Below are positions 1 to 12,452 of a stretch of 64,000 nt of DNA, in pieces. The notes beneath the pieces were generated by a model. The model was not told the DNA's origin. It saw nothing but the letters and a program-made list of their open reading frames with translations, and did no database searches. Every line of letters begins with the position of its first letter. Position 1 is the stretch's first letter. Source of the stretch: Thozetella sp. PMI_491 (taxonomy: Eukaryota > Ascomycota > Sordariomycetes > Chaetosphaeriales > Chaetosphaeriaceae); assembly GCA_021432635.1 (NCBI GenBank), contig MU270084.1, positions 292,138 through 356,137 on the forward strand, in the 5' to 3' direction. Position numbers and translations under genes: made by a program.

Positions 1-2342
1 GTCTCGGGAGCGCAGCGGGCGATAACGAGCGGTAGCTCATCCATGGCGTCGATCTCGGCGTCCGACAGCTTGTCGAAGTCGGTCGCCTTCTGCACGCACG
101 AGTTCGCCACCCCGGCCGGCAGCACCGACAGGTCGTGTGGGATGATGCCGACCTCTCGCGCGATGGCCCGCGCCGTCTCCGGGTGGTCACCGGTGAGCAT
201 GTGAACCTTGATGCCAGCGCTGGAGCACTCTTGTATGGCTGGCGTCGTCTCGCGCCGCGGAGGGTCGTAGATACCGGCCAAGCCAAGGAGGACGAGGTCC
301 TTCTCGACGCTCGCGCGCACCGCATCCTCCCCGCCGGCCGGTCCCTTCTCCGGCGACGAAGGGGCGGCGCTGAACTTGCCGTCCCACACTCGGTAGGCTA
401 TAGCCAAGACGCGCTGTCCGTGGGAGGCCAAGGCGCTCATCTGTGCAAGGACTTTCTCCTTCAGCTCGTCCGAGATGGGCTCCTGCGCATCTCCAGTCCC
501 GACGTGCGAGCAGAGGTCAAGAACCCGCTCCACCGCACCTTTGGCGAACACGACGCTGTTTTGCGGGTCCAAGCCAGAGTCATTATCCGCCGGAGCGTCG
601 TAGACTACTGACATGCGCTTGATGGAGCTGTCGAAAGGAAACTCGGCAACTTGGTTCCATCCGGCGGAGGCGAGCTTCTTCTTACCCAGCGCAAAGCGGT
701 GGGCGAACACCTGGAGCGCAATCTCGGTCGGCTCGCCAGTGGTCTGCCACGCCTGGTCGTTTTCGTCATACCGCACCGTGGCTAGATTGCAGAGGGCGGC
801 CGACAGGAGGAACAAACGGAGCTCAGGTGTCACCTCAGCCTGTGGCTCTTCGGCGGCCTTCTTGTTGCGGACTCCCTTCTCCTCTGGGATGTCAAATTTG
901 ATGGCTTGCGTGGTCCTCTCCTGGTCGTAGTCTCTCTTCTCGCTCTCTTCTCGCTGGCTGCCCTCGGCATACGTGACCGTGCCGACGGTCGGATCATTGG
1001 GATCCATCGAGTCTCGGACTGTGTAGACGGTCGACCTGGGAAGCCAGGCCTTCTTCACAATCATGGCGCCCTGTGTGAGGGTACCGGTTTTGTCAGAGCA
1101 GATGTTGGTAACGCCCCCTAGGGCCTCTAGCGCAGAAAGATCGCTGTTTTAGGGACAACATTAGCACATGGACGTGGCTAGCTACACGGGATATGGGCAG
1201 GAGGTTTCTTACCGGACCACTACGTTGGCCTTTCTCATGACGGTAGTTGCCACCACCATGGTGATGGTCAAGACGGCAACCAGCGACTCGGGGATGATCG
1301 CAATACCCGTGGAGATAGCATAGATGATGACCTCGTTAGAGACATCGAAGTGGTTGCAAGCGAACACGACGACCGCTAGGATCAGGGCACAAAAGAACAG
1401 GAAGTAGGCCAGCTTAGAGAGCTTTATCTGCAGCGGCGTCCCCTCGGTCAGGCCCAGGAACTTACCGAAGAAGTCGTAGGCGCGGCGCGTAGCACCGATA
1501 ATTGGCTGACGCTTTCCGTACTTCTTCCAGTTCATGGACCGCCCGGCCTTGCGCTCCTTCTTGGTCGTCGACGCCGCAATCTTGCCGACCTCAGTGGCCA
1601 TGCCCGTCGCAATCACAATCCCGCGACCGCGGCCCTTGCGCACGATGGTGGTTGAGTGGGCAATATTTACACGGTCGCCGATACCCACCTCGTCGGCGGA
1701 CTCGGCAACCTTGTCGGTCCCTGGGACCAGGATGTTATTCTCAGTCGACTTTTCAACCGGCGCAGCCTCTCCAGTGAGGGACTGCTCGTCGCAGGCTAGG
1801 TTCATGGCCTCGAATAAACGGAGGTCCGCCGGGATCGTGTCACCCATCTTGAGCATGATGATGTCGCCGGGCACTACCTCGGCGTTCGGGATGACGACCA
1901 TCTTTCCATCGCGGACCACACTGGCGCTGGGCGAAGAGAGCGCGCGCAGGGCATCCATCTTCTTCTCAGCACCGTATTCTTGGAAGAAGCCGATCGACAC
2001 GTTCAGGACGATGACGACAGCCAAGACGGTGCCTTCAATGTAGTCCTTTACGCCAAACGAGACGGCCATGGCGAAGAAGAGAACCTATCGAGTTAGTCGC
2101 TGCCGAGGAGCAAAGGGCTGGGGGGTAGGGCTGCGTACCAAAATCATGGCATTGAATAGCTGCCGGATGAAGATGGTGTGCCATGATATGGCACCAGCCA
2201 CCTGGAGCTCATTGGAAGGGTATTTCTGGGACAGCTGCGCGACCTGCGCGGACGACAAGCCTTTATCCAGGTGAGTCTCGAGTATGTCTGCGACCTCCTG
2301 GGAGGGCAAGAGGAAAGGGTGCTTGGGGAACGTGGCAGCCAT
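1..2342 (-). CDS. ena1: ENA-type P-type ATPase (Na+/K+ efflux pump), 3' part cut by window edge
   Basis: Plasma-membrane P-type ATPase, most like the fungal type IID (ENA) pumps that expel Na+ or K+ using ATP. Exons 2342-2139, 2084-1213 and 1143 to beyond base 1, joined by GT...AG introns of 54 and 69 bp. About 739 residues are visible; the family is usually 1,000-1,100, so the C-terminal membrane segments lie outside the window. Visible parts: a cation-ATPase N-terminal domain, the first hydrophobic hairpin, a TGEA actuator loop, the IPES segment of the fourth membrane helix, the phosphorylation motif DKTGT (Asp about 376, bases 1094-1080), a TGEPTE loop, and GDHPET in the hinge region near the left edge. 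The start at 2342 gives a typical short N-terminus. Assignment to the P-type ATPase superfamily is certain; the ENA subtype is inferred from the N-terminus and overall order and could be another type II pump. Confidence 0.87.
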
Positions 2343-4470
2343 AGAGGTGGTGACGAGATAGGGAAGCTTCCTTCATTGGCGATGGGCCTAGAGGAGATCA
2401 AGCTGGCCTCTGAGAGAGTCCAGTGTGGGGGTGGACTAGGAAAGTGAAGATTGGGTCTCTGTAGAACCTCTACGGAGTGGACAGCAATGTTGTGTATGTA
2501 GGAGACATGCGAACCACGGAGGAGAGCGTGCCACGGCTAGGCCGGGGTCCGGGTTTCTTTATGTACACATGGCCGCCTCATCCGGCGCCCGGCTGCCCTT
2601 GCAGAGCCGAGAAGAGGAGGCGGTAGACAGGCGATAAGCAATCACATCATCCTGTACGGGCGCCAAGCAGACCAAGAAGACCAAGAACTCTATCCTTGGC
2701 GATGCCATAGACGACAAAGAGGCAGACACAACCACGCCACCGAGAGTGACCCAAGCGGACTCCCAGAGGCTTGTCGAACCCTATCCCAAGCCTTCTAGCG
2801 CATCTTGGGTACATCTTGGACGTGTCGTAGGCCCCTCTTGGGTCGCAATGAAAACAACTCCAAGGCCGTTGGTCCCCATCGACAGCCCACCGCGAGCCCA
2901 CCGCAAGGCCGGCCAAGAGGCTCGGCAAGCGTCTTGGGCTTCGTCATCTTGTCACCACTCGGCCGCCTAGGAGTCTTGGGCCTCTTGGCGGCGTCTTGTC
3001 CCTACCGCACCCGGTGGCTCGGAACGGGGGAACGAGTCGCGCAGCCGGAACCGGCGCGGCCGCCATTGGCCGAAGTGTGAGTCACGTGGCAAATCTCGTG
3101 CTCTAAAGGCTCGGCCTTCCCTTGGCTTGCCACGCTTGCCTGGCGAGCCTGGGCAAAATGGGGAGGCTGGTCCGTGCACATACTCATGGTTGTCGGGGAA
3201 AACGGCCGGTCATGATTGGCTGGGGTCCTTCCGAGTTTGGGGTCGTGGTTTGTGGGGTCAGGCTGGAAAAGCAAATCGAGGCGTGGCTTCCCCCAGAGCA
3301 CGCAAGACATACCGGAGCAAGCCACCGGCTCTGCCCCCCCACACCGTGATCGGGCGACCCCAAACTTGCAGTCCCGCAAGTTTTTCTCCTGACATGATCG
3401 CATCGAGCAGCACACTGGCAATCTAGCGAAGCCAGGAGTGAGTTTGTGCACCTCGAGACGAAGCCTGGGTGAGATGAGGCCAGTGGCCTGGACAGCGTGG
3501 AAAGCAGGCGACGGAATCTTTGGGGCGTACCGCTTCTCCCCCCCCGGTCGTCTACCCCCCGGTTTCCCACCCTTCCCTCTTCTGCGATGCGCTGCGGGAA
3601 TATGGCTTGCATTGCTTGACTTTAATCAAAATTGGGGTTCTAACCTGCAGCTCTCGCGTCCCAGCCGTGGCCTTCCAAATAGCAGCCGCTCTTCAGGCCG
3701 GTCCGCCAGGAAGAAATCGAGCAAATGGGAGAGCTGGGAGCTCACCCTCAGAGGCGTCGAACCATACCCGAATAGAAGCGGGGTGGACCAGCTGCGCAGC
3801 CCGAGGGGGGGATTGGTCTGCCGGCGCCGCCTTTCCTGATGCGTCGCATGTCACCCCCAAGCGGCCCGTAGGTGAGGGGATACCCGGAGGGCCGCCCTGC
3901 CCCCCTCCCCAATGTTTCTGCGAAGCTAAGGTAGGGAAGAGAGGAGAGGGAAAGGGCAGTAGAGGAAGCGGCCGGCAGGTCGGTCGGTGGAGGCGAGGTA
4001 CAAGCAGGAGACAGCGTCAACACCACGTCCGACGAGGTACCGACCGCCCGCCTTCCCCTTCTTCGACCCGCGACCCGCTTCCCACGCTGTCTCTCCGCTG
4101 CATCCCCTCCTCCTGATTCGTTCGTGCGCCCGCACGATCGAAGTGTACGATGGATGCTCGTCCCAACCTCTTTGCTCACCTGTAGTCTTCCCGCTTTTCC
4201 CAACTACACCTCACACCCCTTCCCGCCACCGACCACGGCCTATAGCTCTAGTCAACCGCCTTGTTTCCCCCTCCACCCCCCTTTCTCCCCTTCCCCATCT
4301 CCCATCCCCATCCCCCCCCAAAACCAGCTCGTGCCATCGACTCGGCCCCCGTCGCTGGACTCCCGAGAGCTCGACGTCCTCGGCGTCCCTCCTGCTTGCG
4401 CGCGGTTTTGAGCTGTCTTCGGTAGTTCTCTGCTGTCGCCCGAACCACCGGCCGTTACGTCATCACAACT
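2343..4470. other. Divergent intergenic region, no gene seen
   Basis: This stretch separates two genes that point away from each other, so it should hold both promoters. Bases 4180-4330 are strongly pyrimidine-rich, typical of the core promoter and leader of the gene at 4471. Bases 2640-3000 carry an unusual clustering of CTTGG/CCAAG words. The open frames present have no recognisable protein character. Confidence 0.6.
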
Positions 4471-5585
4471 ATGGCGACCGAAGTCGACAAAGGTGAGCTC
4501 CATCCTCGCTCTGCATGGATCCAAATCACGGCGAGCTTGAGCGGCGCATACCTGTATGCTTCATGAGGGCAATTGGAGGAATGCGCCTGGTGCACTGTCT
4601 GTCGTATTTGTTTTGCGCGCTCCCTGCAACCCGAGTAAATGCTTGCCTTTTTTTCTCTCCAGTCCGCTCCATTGCGCACGCAGCCTCTCGCTGACGTTGG
4701 TCCTTCTTCGCGATATCAGCGCCCCAGCTGGAGCAGCCGCCTGCGCCCGCGCCGGTGCCGGCGCCCATCGAGTCTGTGCCCGCTGCTGTTGCCGAGCCGT
4801 CTAAAGCGCCGGAGGAGGTGAAGCCCGTTAGCGAGGCGCCGACTGCGCCGGTCGCCGCCCCGCCGCCGGCCGAAACCGTCCCGGCGATCGCAGGCGACCC
4901 CTCCAAGACAGAGCCACTTGCGACCGAGCCCGTAGAAGATTCGGCTCCGGAGACTGCCAGCTCGTCGGTTCCCGAGGTGGTTCCGACAGCGGCGCCCCCA
5001 GTCGTGCCTGTGCCTGAGAAGAGCGCGCCTGTGGTCCCCGAGCCCGCGCCGCCCGCCGAGCCCGCGACTGCGCCGGCAGAGGAGCCGGCAGAGGAGCCGG
5101 CAGAGGAGCCGGCAGAGGAGCCGGCAGAGGAGCCAGCGGAGAAGCCGGCAGAGGAACCAGCGGAGAAGCCGGCCGACGACGATGCCAAGAAGGAGGCACC
5201 CAAGCCTGCAGAGACCGCGCCAGTCGTCGAGCCGGAGGCCAAGCCCGCCGCCGCTGAGGCCACCCCTGCCTCGGCTGCTCCCATCAATGGTGAGGTGAAG
5301 AAGAGCGACGAGGCGGAGGCGGAGGTGAAGGAACCGGCGGCCGCTCCCGAGCCGCCTGCCGGAGAGAAGAGGAAGGCTGAGGAGCCTGCTGAGACGAATG
5401 GCGCAAAGCCCAACGGGAAGAAGACAAAGACTAACCCGGCCCCAGCTCCGGCCCCGGCCCCGGCGGTCGAGGCAACCAATGGTAACGGAACTGCCAAGAA
5501 GGCGGGCCGAGCCAAGAAGGAAAAGAAGGCGCCCGCGGTTGTTGGTAGGACGGAGCGGAAGACCAGGAGTCAGGGACCAGCTTGA
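4471..5585 (+). CDS. Acidic Ala/Pro/Glu-rich low-complexity protein, nuclear-like basic tail
   Basis: Function unknown. Exon 1 is only 22 bases (4471-4492, reading MATEVDK), then a 227-bp intron ending in CAG, then exon 2 at 4720-5585, giving 295 residues. Composition is dominated by Ala, Pro, Glu and Lys. Residues about 118-150 are a tandem EEPA repeat encoded by near-perfect 12-bp units (see the repeat entry). The last 60 residues become basic, with KKAGRAKKEKK and a RTERKTRSQ ending that resemble nuclear localisation signals. No folded domain, signal peptide or membrane segment is visible, so the protein is probably disordered. The first exon was chosen because ATG-22nt-GTGAGC joins in frame to the long open frame; without it there is no good ATG. 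High-GC antisense frames across the same region are shadows of the repeat. Confidence 0.72.
5072..5175 (+). repeat. 12-bp tandem repeat coding EEPA units
   Basis: About eight consecutive 12-bp units of the type GAGGAGCCGGCA encode repeated Glu-Glu-Pro-Ala. The first five are nearly identical; later ones drift to AAG (Lys) and CCA codons. A repeat of this kind is expected to vary in copy number between strains. Confidence 0.9.
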
Positions 5586-8287
5586 GTCATGGCGGCGGAC
5601 CAACCACGGCGACTTTCCTTGCTTCTGATCTACATGAAACGATTCTTTTCCTGACCGAAAAATCCTCTGGGCTGGCTGGCTGTAACCTTTACGAATTTGG
5701 GGTTGGAAAACGGGATTCACCTTTGGGATGGTTTTTGTCCTTCCTCTTTTTTTTTTTCCTTTTTTTATTATTATTTCTCCCTCATCTTTTTATTACCTGT
5801 GCCCCCATGTCATCTCGCACGCTCTCTAGTTGTATATACCAGGAGCACGCCAGTAACCGCAAGAAGAGAAACAAGGATCGAAACAGATCGAAATGCCGTC
5901 CCGCCGCCTCGTGCATCTGCCATACTGAAGCCCTGGTGCTGGAGCCTTGCAGTGCAGGAGCTTTGCAGGGCAAGTGGGGGGATAGGAGGGGAGAGGAGCA
6001 AGGCGTCAAAAAACTGTTGATATTGCGGCCGCTGGGCGCTCCAAGGCACAAGCCGTGCCAACGATGTGAATTCCTCCTTCGTTTTAGATCCTAGCTGTGG
6101 CGTGCGGGAGCGAGGGTTGCATACAGCAAAGGCGAAACCAATACCGGCCTCACTCTCCCGGTGCTAACGACAATGCATATCGTTGGTGCCAATCCTACGG
6201 GAGCCAAATTTGGTTCGGGGTCAGTGATAGAGCACTGGCCAAGACGCGCCAGGTGGCGTCAGTCGCTCCGAGCAGCCCGGGGTCTTTATAGGCCGCACGT
6301 TTGGCCACATTTCCCTCTTCACAGGCATCCTCTTTGGCCAAAAGTTAATACTGCGCGCGCACCCTGGACGGGATGTCCTATCTACGAAGTACGGCAAAGC
6401 AGGCACGGTCGGGCACGGCAAAGACCGCGAAAGCGGCGGTACCGAGGTCGAGGGGATTTGAGGGGTGCCAGCGGGGTTACCCCTGAGGCTTGGGAGGCTT
6501 CGGATGAAGCTTGATAGCGCACGGAGCGACGAGGCGATTCATGTTGAGCAAGGAAAACAACAGAGCACAGTGCAGAAGCGAGACCGTCCATGTGCGCCAA
6601 AACAGGCTTGCCGGCAACCGCTCTCCGTTCTCCGCTCCGCTCTCCGCGCGGCGAGGGAGCCCATCGACGTCAACCGCTTTCGTCAGCGGAGACGCGGAGG
6701 ACTCCAGCGATGGCGCGGATACGCACTAAAAAGCGAGCCAACGAGCTGTGGTTCGGGAGGGCTGCACGCCCGAAACCACCGGGCTGGGAGAAAAGCAACG
6801 TTTCAACTGCTATCCAATCCTTTTCGATGTGGCGACACTGAAGATCTCCCCATGTGTGTGGTGGCCATCCTCGAACCTGGTTCGGTGCGGGATTCCCTGC
6901 AAATCACGAGGGACGGGCTTGGTCTGGCCAAAAGACCCCTAATTTGATCATGTTCATGCTGAAGGATCCCTCGTTCTGGGGCCGTGTCAGGACCCCCCCT
7001 CCCTCAGGAGTTGAGGCACCGCCTTCGATCGTCGCGAGCAGGGCCGAAAGCACGGCGGCAAGAGGAGCGAAGAAAAAATAACAATAAAAAAAAACATGAT
7101 TTTATTGTGGACGGGCATGCCGGAGCGGGCAAGGAGATACGAGAGGGAGCCCGCTTCTCGGGGACCCGGAAGAATGCTGGCATGAAGCACTCGGTGGTGA
7201 TCATGATCTGGCTCTGTTTGATGCGGACAGTGGGAGAAAAAAAAACCGAAAAAGCTCGTATTCCATTTGCACGCGGGTGGAGCTAATCCCCGAATAGTCC
7301 TACGGTCCCTGAGGCCCCCCCCCCTCTGGCCGCACGAAAATAGCACCAATGGGGCGCTGGCCTGGCTTCGGCTCTGCCTGCAAGCGGGCCCTCGGTAGCG
7401 GTGGTGGCCAGGGGCATCAGCAGCCAGTCCCGCCTAGAACCAATCAAAGGATCAGAAGAGGCAAGCCATGCCGTCATCTGCCAAATGCTTCCACTGTCAT
7501 TCCACGCGGAACCGGGACTGTGCTTCACTTTTTTGGAGGGGAAAGGGGTGGGCCCCCAGCGGGGGGGAAGGGGAAGGGGGGTCTCGCTCTCGATCGGGTA
7601 TGCAAAATTTTGGCGCGTGAGCCGTTTGTTGGGTTGGGAACTGGGACCTCGGGGATCTGATGCCATCCATGCATCCTCACACCCTGTCCACACGGTATTA
7701 TACTTTCTGGGATGTAGCGGATCTCGTTTCCCCCCTAATTCTCCTCTTCCTTCGATAGCTATGCTCTGTCAACCGTCATTCGTTACTTCCTTTTGACACC
7801 CGCTCTCGCCTCTTCTCGCCTTTTTTTTTCTGCTCCTAGGAATTTTGTGTCGTTTTGTCCTTACCGCGTCGTCGCTCGCTTGGTGGTGTCTCGCGCCTTT
7901 CTGCTCGGCACGCGCGCACCCGCTGGTTTTGGGAGGTTTGGCTTCGAACATTGGTGGTCGAACCCCAAAGAGACGATCCCGATCGACAGACCACCCTCGC
8001 TCAGTCCTACGTCACACGTCACAGCATTCCCTCCCCCTCGCGATCGAGACTATACCTATCGGAGGGCTCCGACTGGCGCCTTTGTCTTGGCTTTCGCCCG
8101 AGACTCGCCTTTGATTCTTGGTCGACTTTGGCTCGGGAGAGAAAAAAAAAATAAACGACCGTAGCCACGCGAAACTAGTCCGTGACTGGACGACCATCGA
8201 ACCCGTCTGGACGCATCCCACTCACCAAACACCAGCTCGTATCTGACGACTATTCGAGGGAGCCCTGAGAGGGCAGAGTAGAGAAAG
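5586..8287. other. Intergenic region: T-rich 3' end, then pyrimidine-rich promoter; no gene seen
   Basis: A T-rich stretch (5746-5795) lies downstream of the Ala/Pro/Glu-rich gene and fits a 3' untranslated or polyadenylation region. An A-rich tract lies near 7070-7095 and a G-rich tract near 7540-7580. Bases 7690-8287 are CT-rich, typical of the leader of the downstream channel gene. No conserved coding frame was found. Confidence 0.55.
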
Positions 8288-11200
8288 ATGGACTTCTTCG
8301 CCCAGGTGGCCACTGTGCTACTTCAGCGAGATGACACAGACACGACCGCTGACGACCCAGCGTCCAAGTTCTTGAAGCTTCTCCAGAATCCCTTTGCCTC
8401 ATCAGTACGAACCCTGAGCTCCCGGGCAGTCTTCCGTCCTACCCACTAACCGCGCATCGTCTCTGTAGCTGCAATCCACCGGTCTCGCGGCTGCCTTTGG
8501 CTCCTCTCTCGGCATCACCGCAGGCATTGCGATCGGCTTCTCTTTCCTCCGGCCATACAATAGTGTTGTGTACGCGCCGAAGCTGAAGCATGCCGACGAG
8601 AAGCACGCCCCACCCCCGTTGGGCAAGGGGGTTTTTGCATGGATAGGACCGCTCTGGAAGACCTCGGAGCAAGATTTCATCGCTTCGGCGGGATTGGATG
8701 CCGCCATCTTCATGCGGTTTCTCAGGATGTGCCGCAACATCTTCGTCATCATCGCCCTGCTCGGGTGCGGTGTCTTGATTCCCATCAACATGTCCATGGG
8801 AGATAAATCCAACGATCCACCATGGCTGCAGAGGATTGGTCCTTCTTTGGTGAGCGGAGAGGTCCACTGGGCTACCGTGGTGGTGACTTGGGTCATCAAC
8901 ATCGTCATCTGCTTCTTCTTGTGGTGGAATTATAGGAAAGTTCTCCAACTGAGGCGGAAGTACTTCGAGAGCGAGGAGTACCAGCATAGCTTGCACGCGC
9001 GAACTCTGATGGTAAGATGGGAGCTGCATCTCTCCGTTGACAACCCGTTGTCTGTTTTCTAACCCGAGAGATAGCTGTTTGATATCCCCAAGAATTACCG
9101 GTCCGACGAGGGTATTGCGAGGATCATCGATGAGGTCGCCCCGTCCTCGTCTTTCTCGAGGACAGCTGTCGCCCGCGACGTCAAGATCCTACCCGAGCTG
9201 ATTGCCGAACACGACAAGACGGTCAGGAAGCTGGAGAAGGTCCTCGCTATCTACCTCAAGGACCCTCAAAATCTGCCTGCAGCGAGGCCTTTGTGCGAGC
9301 CCTCGAAGAGAGACCGCGCTTACGGAACCTACCCGAAAGGCCAGAAGGTAGATGCTATCGAGTATCTGACGGACCGGATTCGGTCGCTGGAGCTCGAGAT
9401 CAAGGAGGTGCGGCTGAGCGTAGACAAGCGCGGTTCTATGGGCTATGGATTCGCCTCGTACTCTGATATTAGCGAGGCCCACGCCATCGCCTTTGCTTGC
9501 CGGAAGAAGAGGCCCCAGGGCACCAAGGTTCGACTTGCCCCGCGGCCCAACGACATCATCTGGGACAACATGCCACTCTCGGCTGCAACGCGCAAATCGC
9601 GGCGTCTTTGGAACAACATGTGGATTGCCGTGCTCACTTTGCTATGGATTGCCCCCAACGCGATGATTGCTATCTTCCTTGTCAACTTGGCCAACCTGGG
9701 TCTCGTCTGGGAAGCCTTCGATACGAACCTGAAGGCAAACACCGGCTTCTGGTCCGTTGTCCAGGGTATTGCCTCGCCGGCCGTTACCTCGATCGTCTAT
9801 CTGCTCCTGCCTATCCTCTTCCGGCGCATGTCTATTCGTGCGGGTGACCAGACAAAGAGCGGGCGCGAGCGCCACGTCTTGGCCAAGCTCTACTCCTTCT
9901 TCGTCTTCAACAACCTCATTGTCTTCTCAATCTTTGGCGGCATTTGGACTTTCATCACCGGTGTGATCCAGCAAACGCAGGATGGTCTAGATGCCTGGAA
10001 GGCGATCCTCAAGACTGACTTCGGCAACACCGTCTTCCTCTCACTAATTCCCGTCTCTCCCTTCTGGGTTACCTGGCTGCTGCAGCGCCAGCTCGGTGCC
10101 GCCATTGATTTGGCCCAGTTGTGGACCCTCTTTTACGGCTCCCTCAAGCGCAAGTTCTCGAGCCCGACGCCCCGCGAGCTGATTGAGCTCACCGCACCGC
10201 CGCCCTTCGACTACGCCAGCTACTACAACTACTTCCTCTTCTACTCGACCGTCGCTCTCTGCTACGCCACCGTCCAGCCTTTGGTCCTGCCCGCTGCCGC
10301 CCTGTACTTCTGCATCGACTGCGTGTTGAGGAAGTATCTGCTAATGTACATCTTCGTTACGAAGACGGAGAGCGGCGGCATGTTCTGGCGTGTTATCTTC
10401 AACCGATTCGTCTTTGGCTCGATGCTTGCCAATCTCGTCGTGTTTCTCGTCGTCTGGGTCAAGGGAACGAAAGGTCTCCACATTCAGGCTATCGCGGTGG
10501 CCCCGCTCCCCTTCCTCCTCCTCTTCTTCAAGATGTACTGCGCCAGCGCGTTCGACGACAAGATCCACTACTACGCGACCAGGAACCTGAGGAGGGACGG
10601 CAACGGCGAGTCGGCTCTGAACGTCAAGGAGCAGAGCATGAGGAACGACCGCTTGGCTGCGCGGTTCGGACACCCAGCCCTATACAAGCCGCTTATCACC
10701 CCCATGGTCCACGCTAAAGCCCAGAACATTCTCGCCAGCGTCTATCAGGGACGACTCACCGACGGCAGAGAGGCGGGATCGGGAGATTCGACCTCGGTCA
10801 GCGGCTACAGCGACACGTACGTTCTAGACTCGATGGCGGCCGGCAAGCCCGGCAAGGTCTCTGGACTCCCTGGCTTCGAGGTTGTGCCCGAGAACCGACT
10901 CGACTTTGAGTTCTACAGGAACCGCGACGAATTTGCCGCTGATCACGGCGGCGGCGAAATCTTTGGCAAGCAGACCGACATCATCCGCCCCGGTACCCCT
11001 GGCACGATGATGACGGGAGAGTCTTCGTCGCGACCGAGCAGCCCATCCCTCGGTGGCATGGGCTTCGCGGGGGGGCGCAGAAAGGTTACGCAGGATTCTG
11101 GTTCGATCACCGCCTACGGACAGCAGTCGCAGTCGCCCTACGGACAGCAGTCGCCCTACTCTCAACAATCCACCGGGTACACTGGACAAGGCATGTACTC

Positions 11201-11627
11201 TTCGCCTCCTCTGATGCCAGCCGACATGCCCTCTCGGACTCGCAGCCCCTTGTACAGCCAGAGCAACGAGAGTGGCAACAACCTGGTTAGCAACGCCCAA
11301 GGCATGCCTGTCTCGCCCCCTATCCAGTCGCCCTATCCCGTACGAACCGGAACGCCAGGTCGGTCTGCCAGCCCAGCTCTAAGCGGGCTTGGAATCGGAA
11401 ACCCTCGCGCCCCGGGCATGCTTGGCGGTGGACCTTACGGCTACGGTAACCTGCCACAGGATGATGACCTGGTTCAGTCACCGCCTCTCAGCGGGGAGCA
11501 GGACCCTGCCCAGTACGACTACTTCCGTGGTGGTCGCCGGCGGGAGACTAGAGACACGAGCGCTCCAGGAGGTGCTACTCGCAATGGCAGCGGCATGCGG
11601 GGAGGGAACGGTGGCGGTGGGTACTAG
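8288..11627 (+). CDS. CSC1/OSCA/RSN1-type (DUF221) membrane channel protein
   Basis: A member of the CSC1-like/RSN1/Phm7 family; characterised relatives are osmotic- or mechanically-gated cation channels. Exons 8288-8404, 8469-9011 and 9075-11627, all in phase 0, give 1,070 residues. Order: a late-exocytosis-type N-terminal region with a first membrane helix around residues 40-65, two more helices near 140 and 190, a cytoplasmic Phm7-type domain (about 220-400), then the 7-helix RSN1 domain (about 400-700) rich in aromatic hydrophobic segments. The final 280 or so residues are Ser/Pro/Gly/Gln-rich, with YGQQS repeats near bases 11115-11165, and end in a Gly/Arg/Asn tail; this part is probably cytosolic, disordered and phosphorylated. 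Transport specificity cannot be read from sequence. Family assignment is firm; yeast counterparts would be RSN1, PHM7 or CSC1. Confidence 0.92.
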
Positions 11628-12452
11628 AGACCCCCGACGCCTAGCTCTCTAGGAACGACAAAGCTTCGGAAACTGGCCGAGCTTGTATGGAAGAACAGGA
11701 TTGGAAAACGCTGATGAGGAACCAAGAGGCTCCAGGGAAGGCGTACACTGGTGTGGCCTCGGGGGCAGGCGCATGAGGGGACTGCAATTTTGAGCTGCAT
11801 TTTCATCCGGCGTTTCAAGAGGAATGACTGGGGCAGGGTCGATGAATTACCTCGTCGCGGCATTTGGGAGCTGCCACGAAGGGAACCAGCAGGAGAGCGC
11901 GATGTGGCTGCGCTGCCTCGATGCCACATTCAGGGCGATACATTTTCACTTAATAAGAGAATCCCGGACGTGGTTTCCGGCTACACCTGGTATATAGAGA
12001 CTAGGAGTTCGCTTCTGCAATGAGAAATGTCACAGAAAACAGTCCTCTCCGCCTCGTGAACCCCGCCAACTTAGTCGCCTCCTTGGCCAACTAGTTCTCT
12101 GTTCATATATAAGGCACCCGTCCAATTCTATAGAGTCAAATCACGCCAAAGCCGTGGTTAGGCAAGAGCTAGGGTGGCCACGGCGTTCACAACAGGTAAT
12201 CACACATGCCTATCACTGTTTGATAAGGAAAGGGGTAGTCACCTGTTAGCATACTCTCGTCACACTGTCGGCACACACACACAACGATGCATCACAGCAG
12301 CAGGATTCGGTGATGATTGATATTCCATTTCAGTGCACGCCCATGAGGGCGTGCTTGTTCCGTCGCTTGCCGAACCCGTTCACATCTTACGCCGATACAA
12401 GAAGCCCAACAAGCCAGAATCACCAACACGTGCCAGTCTTCGTTGAGCAGGC
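11628..12452. other. Convergent intergenic region between channel gene and TMA7
   Basis: This region holds the 3' untranslated regions of two genes whose ends face each other. A clean TATATAAG occurs on the plus strand at 12106-12113, where no plus-strand gene follows except antisense to TMA7. No coding frame is supported. Confidence 0.5.

Noticed and set aside
4526..5720. Long antisense frames (over 300 codons) opposite the Ala/Pro/Glu-rich gene
   Set aside because: They are mirror images of the GC-rich 12-bp repeat and biased codons; their Ser/Gly/Ala or Leu/Arg composition has no domain and the sense gene has a proper start and intron.
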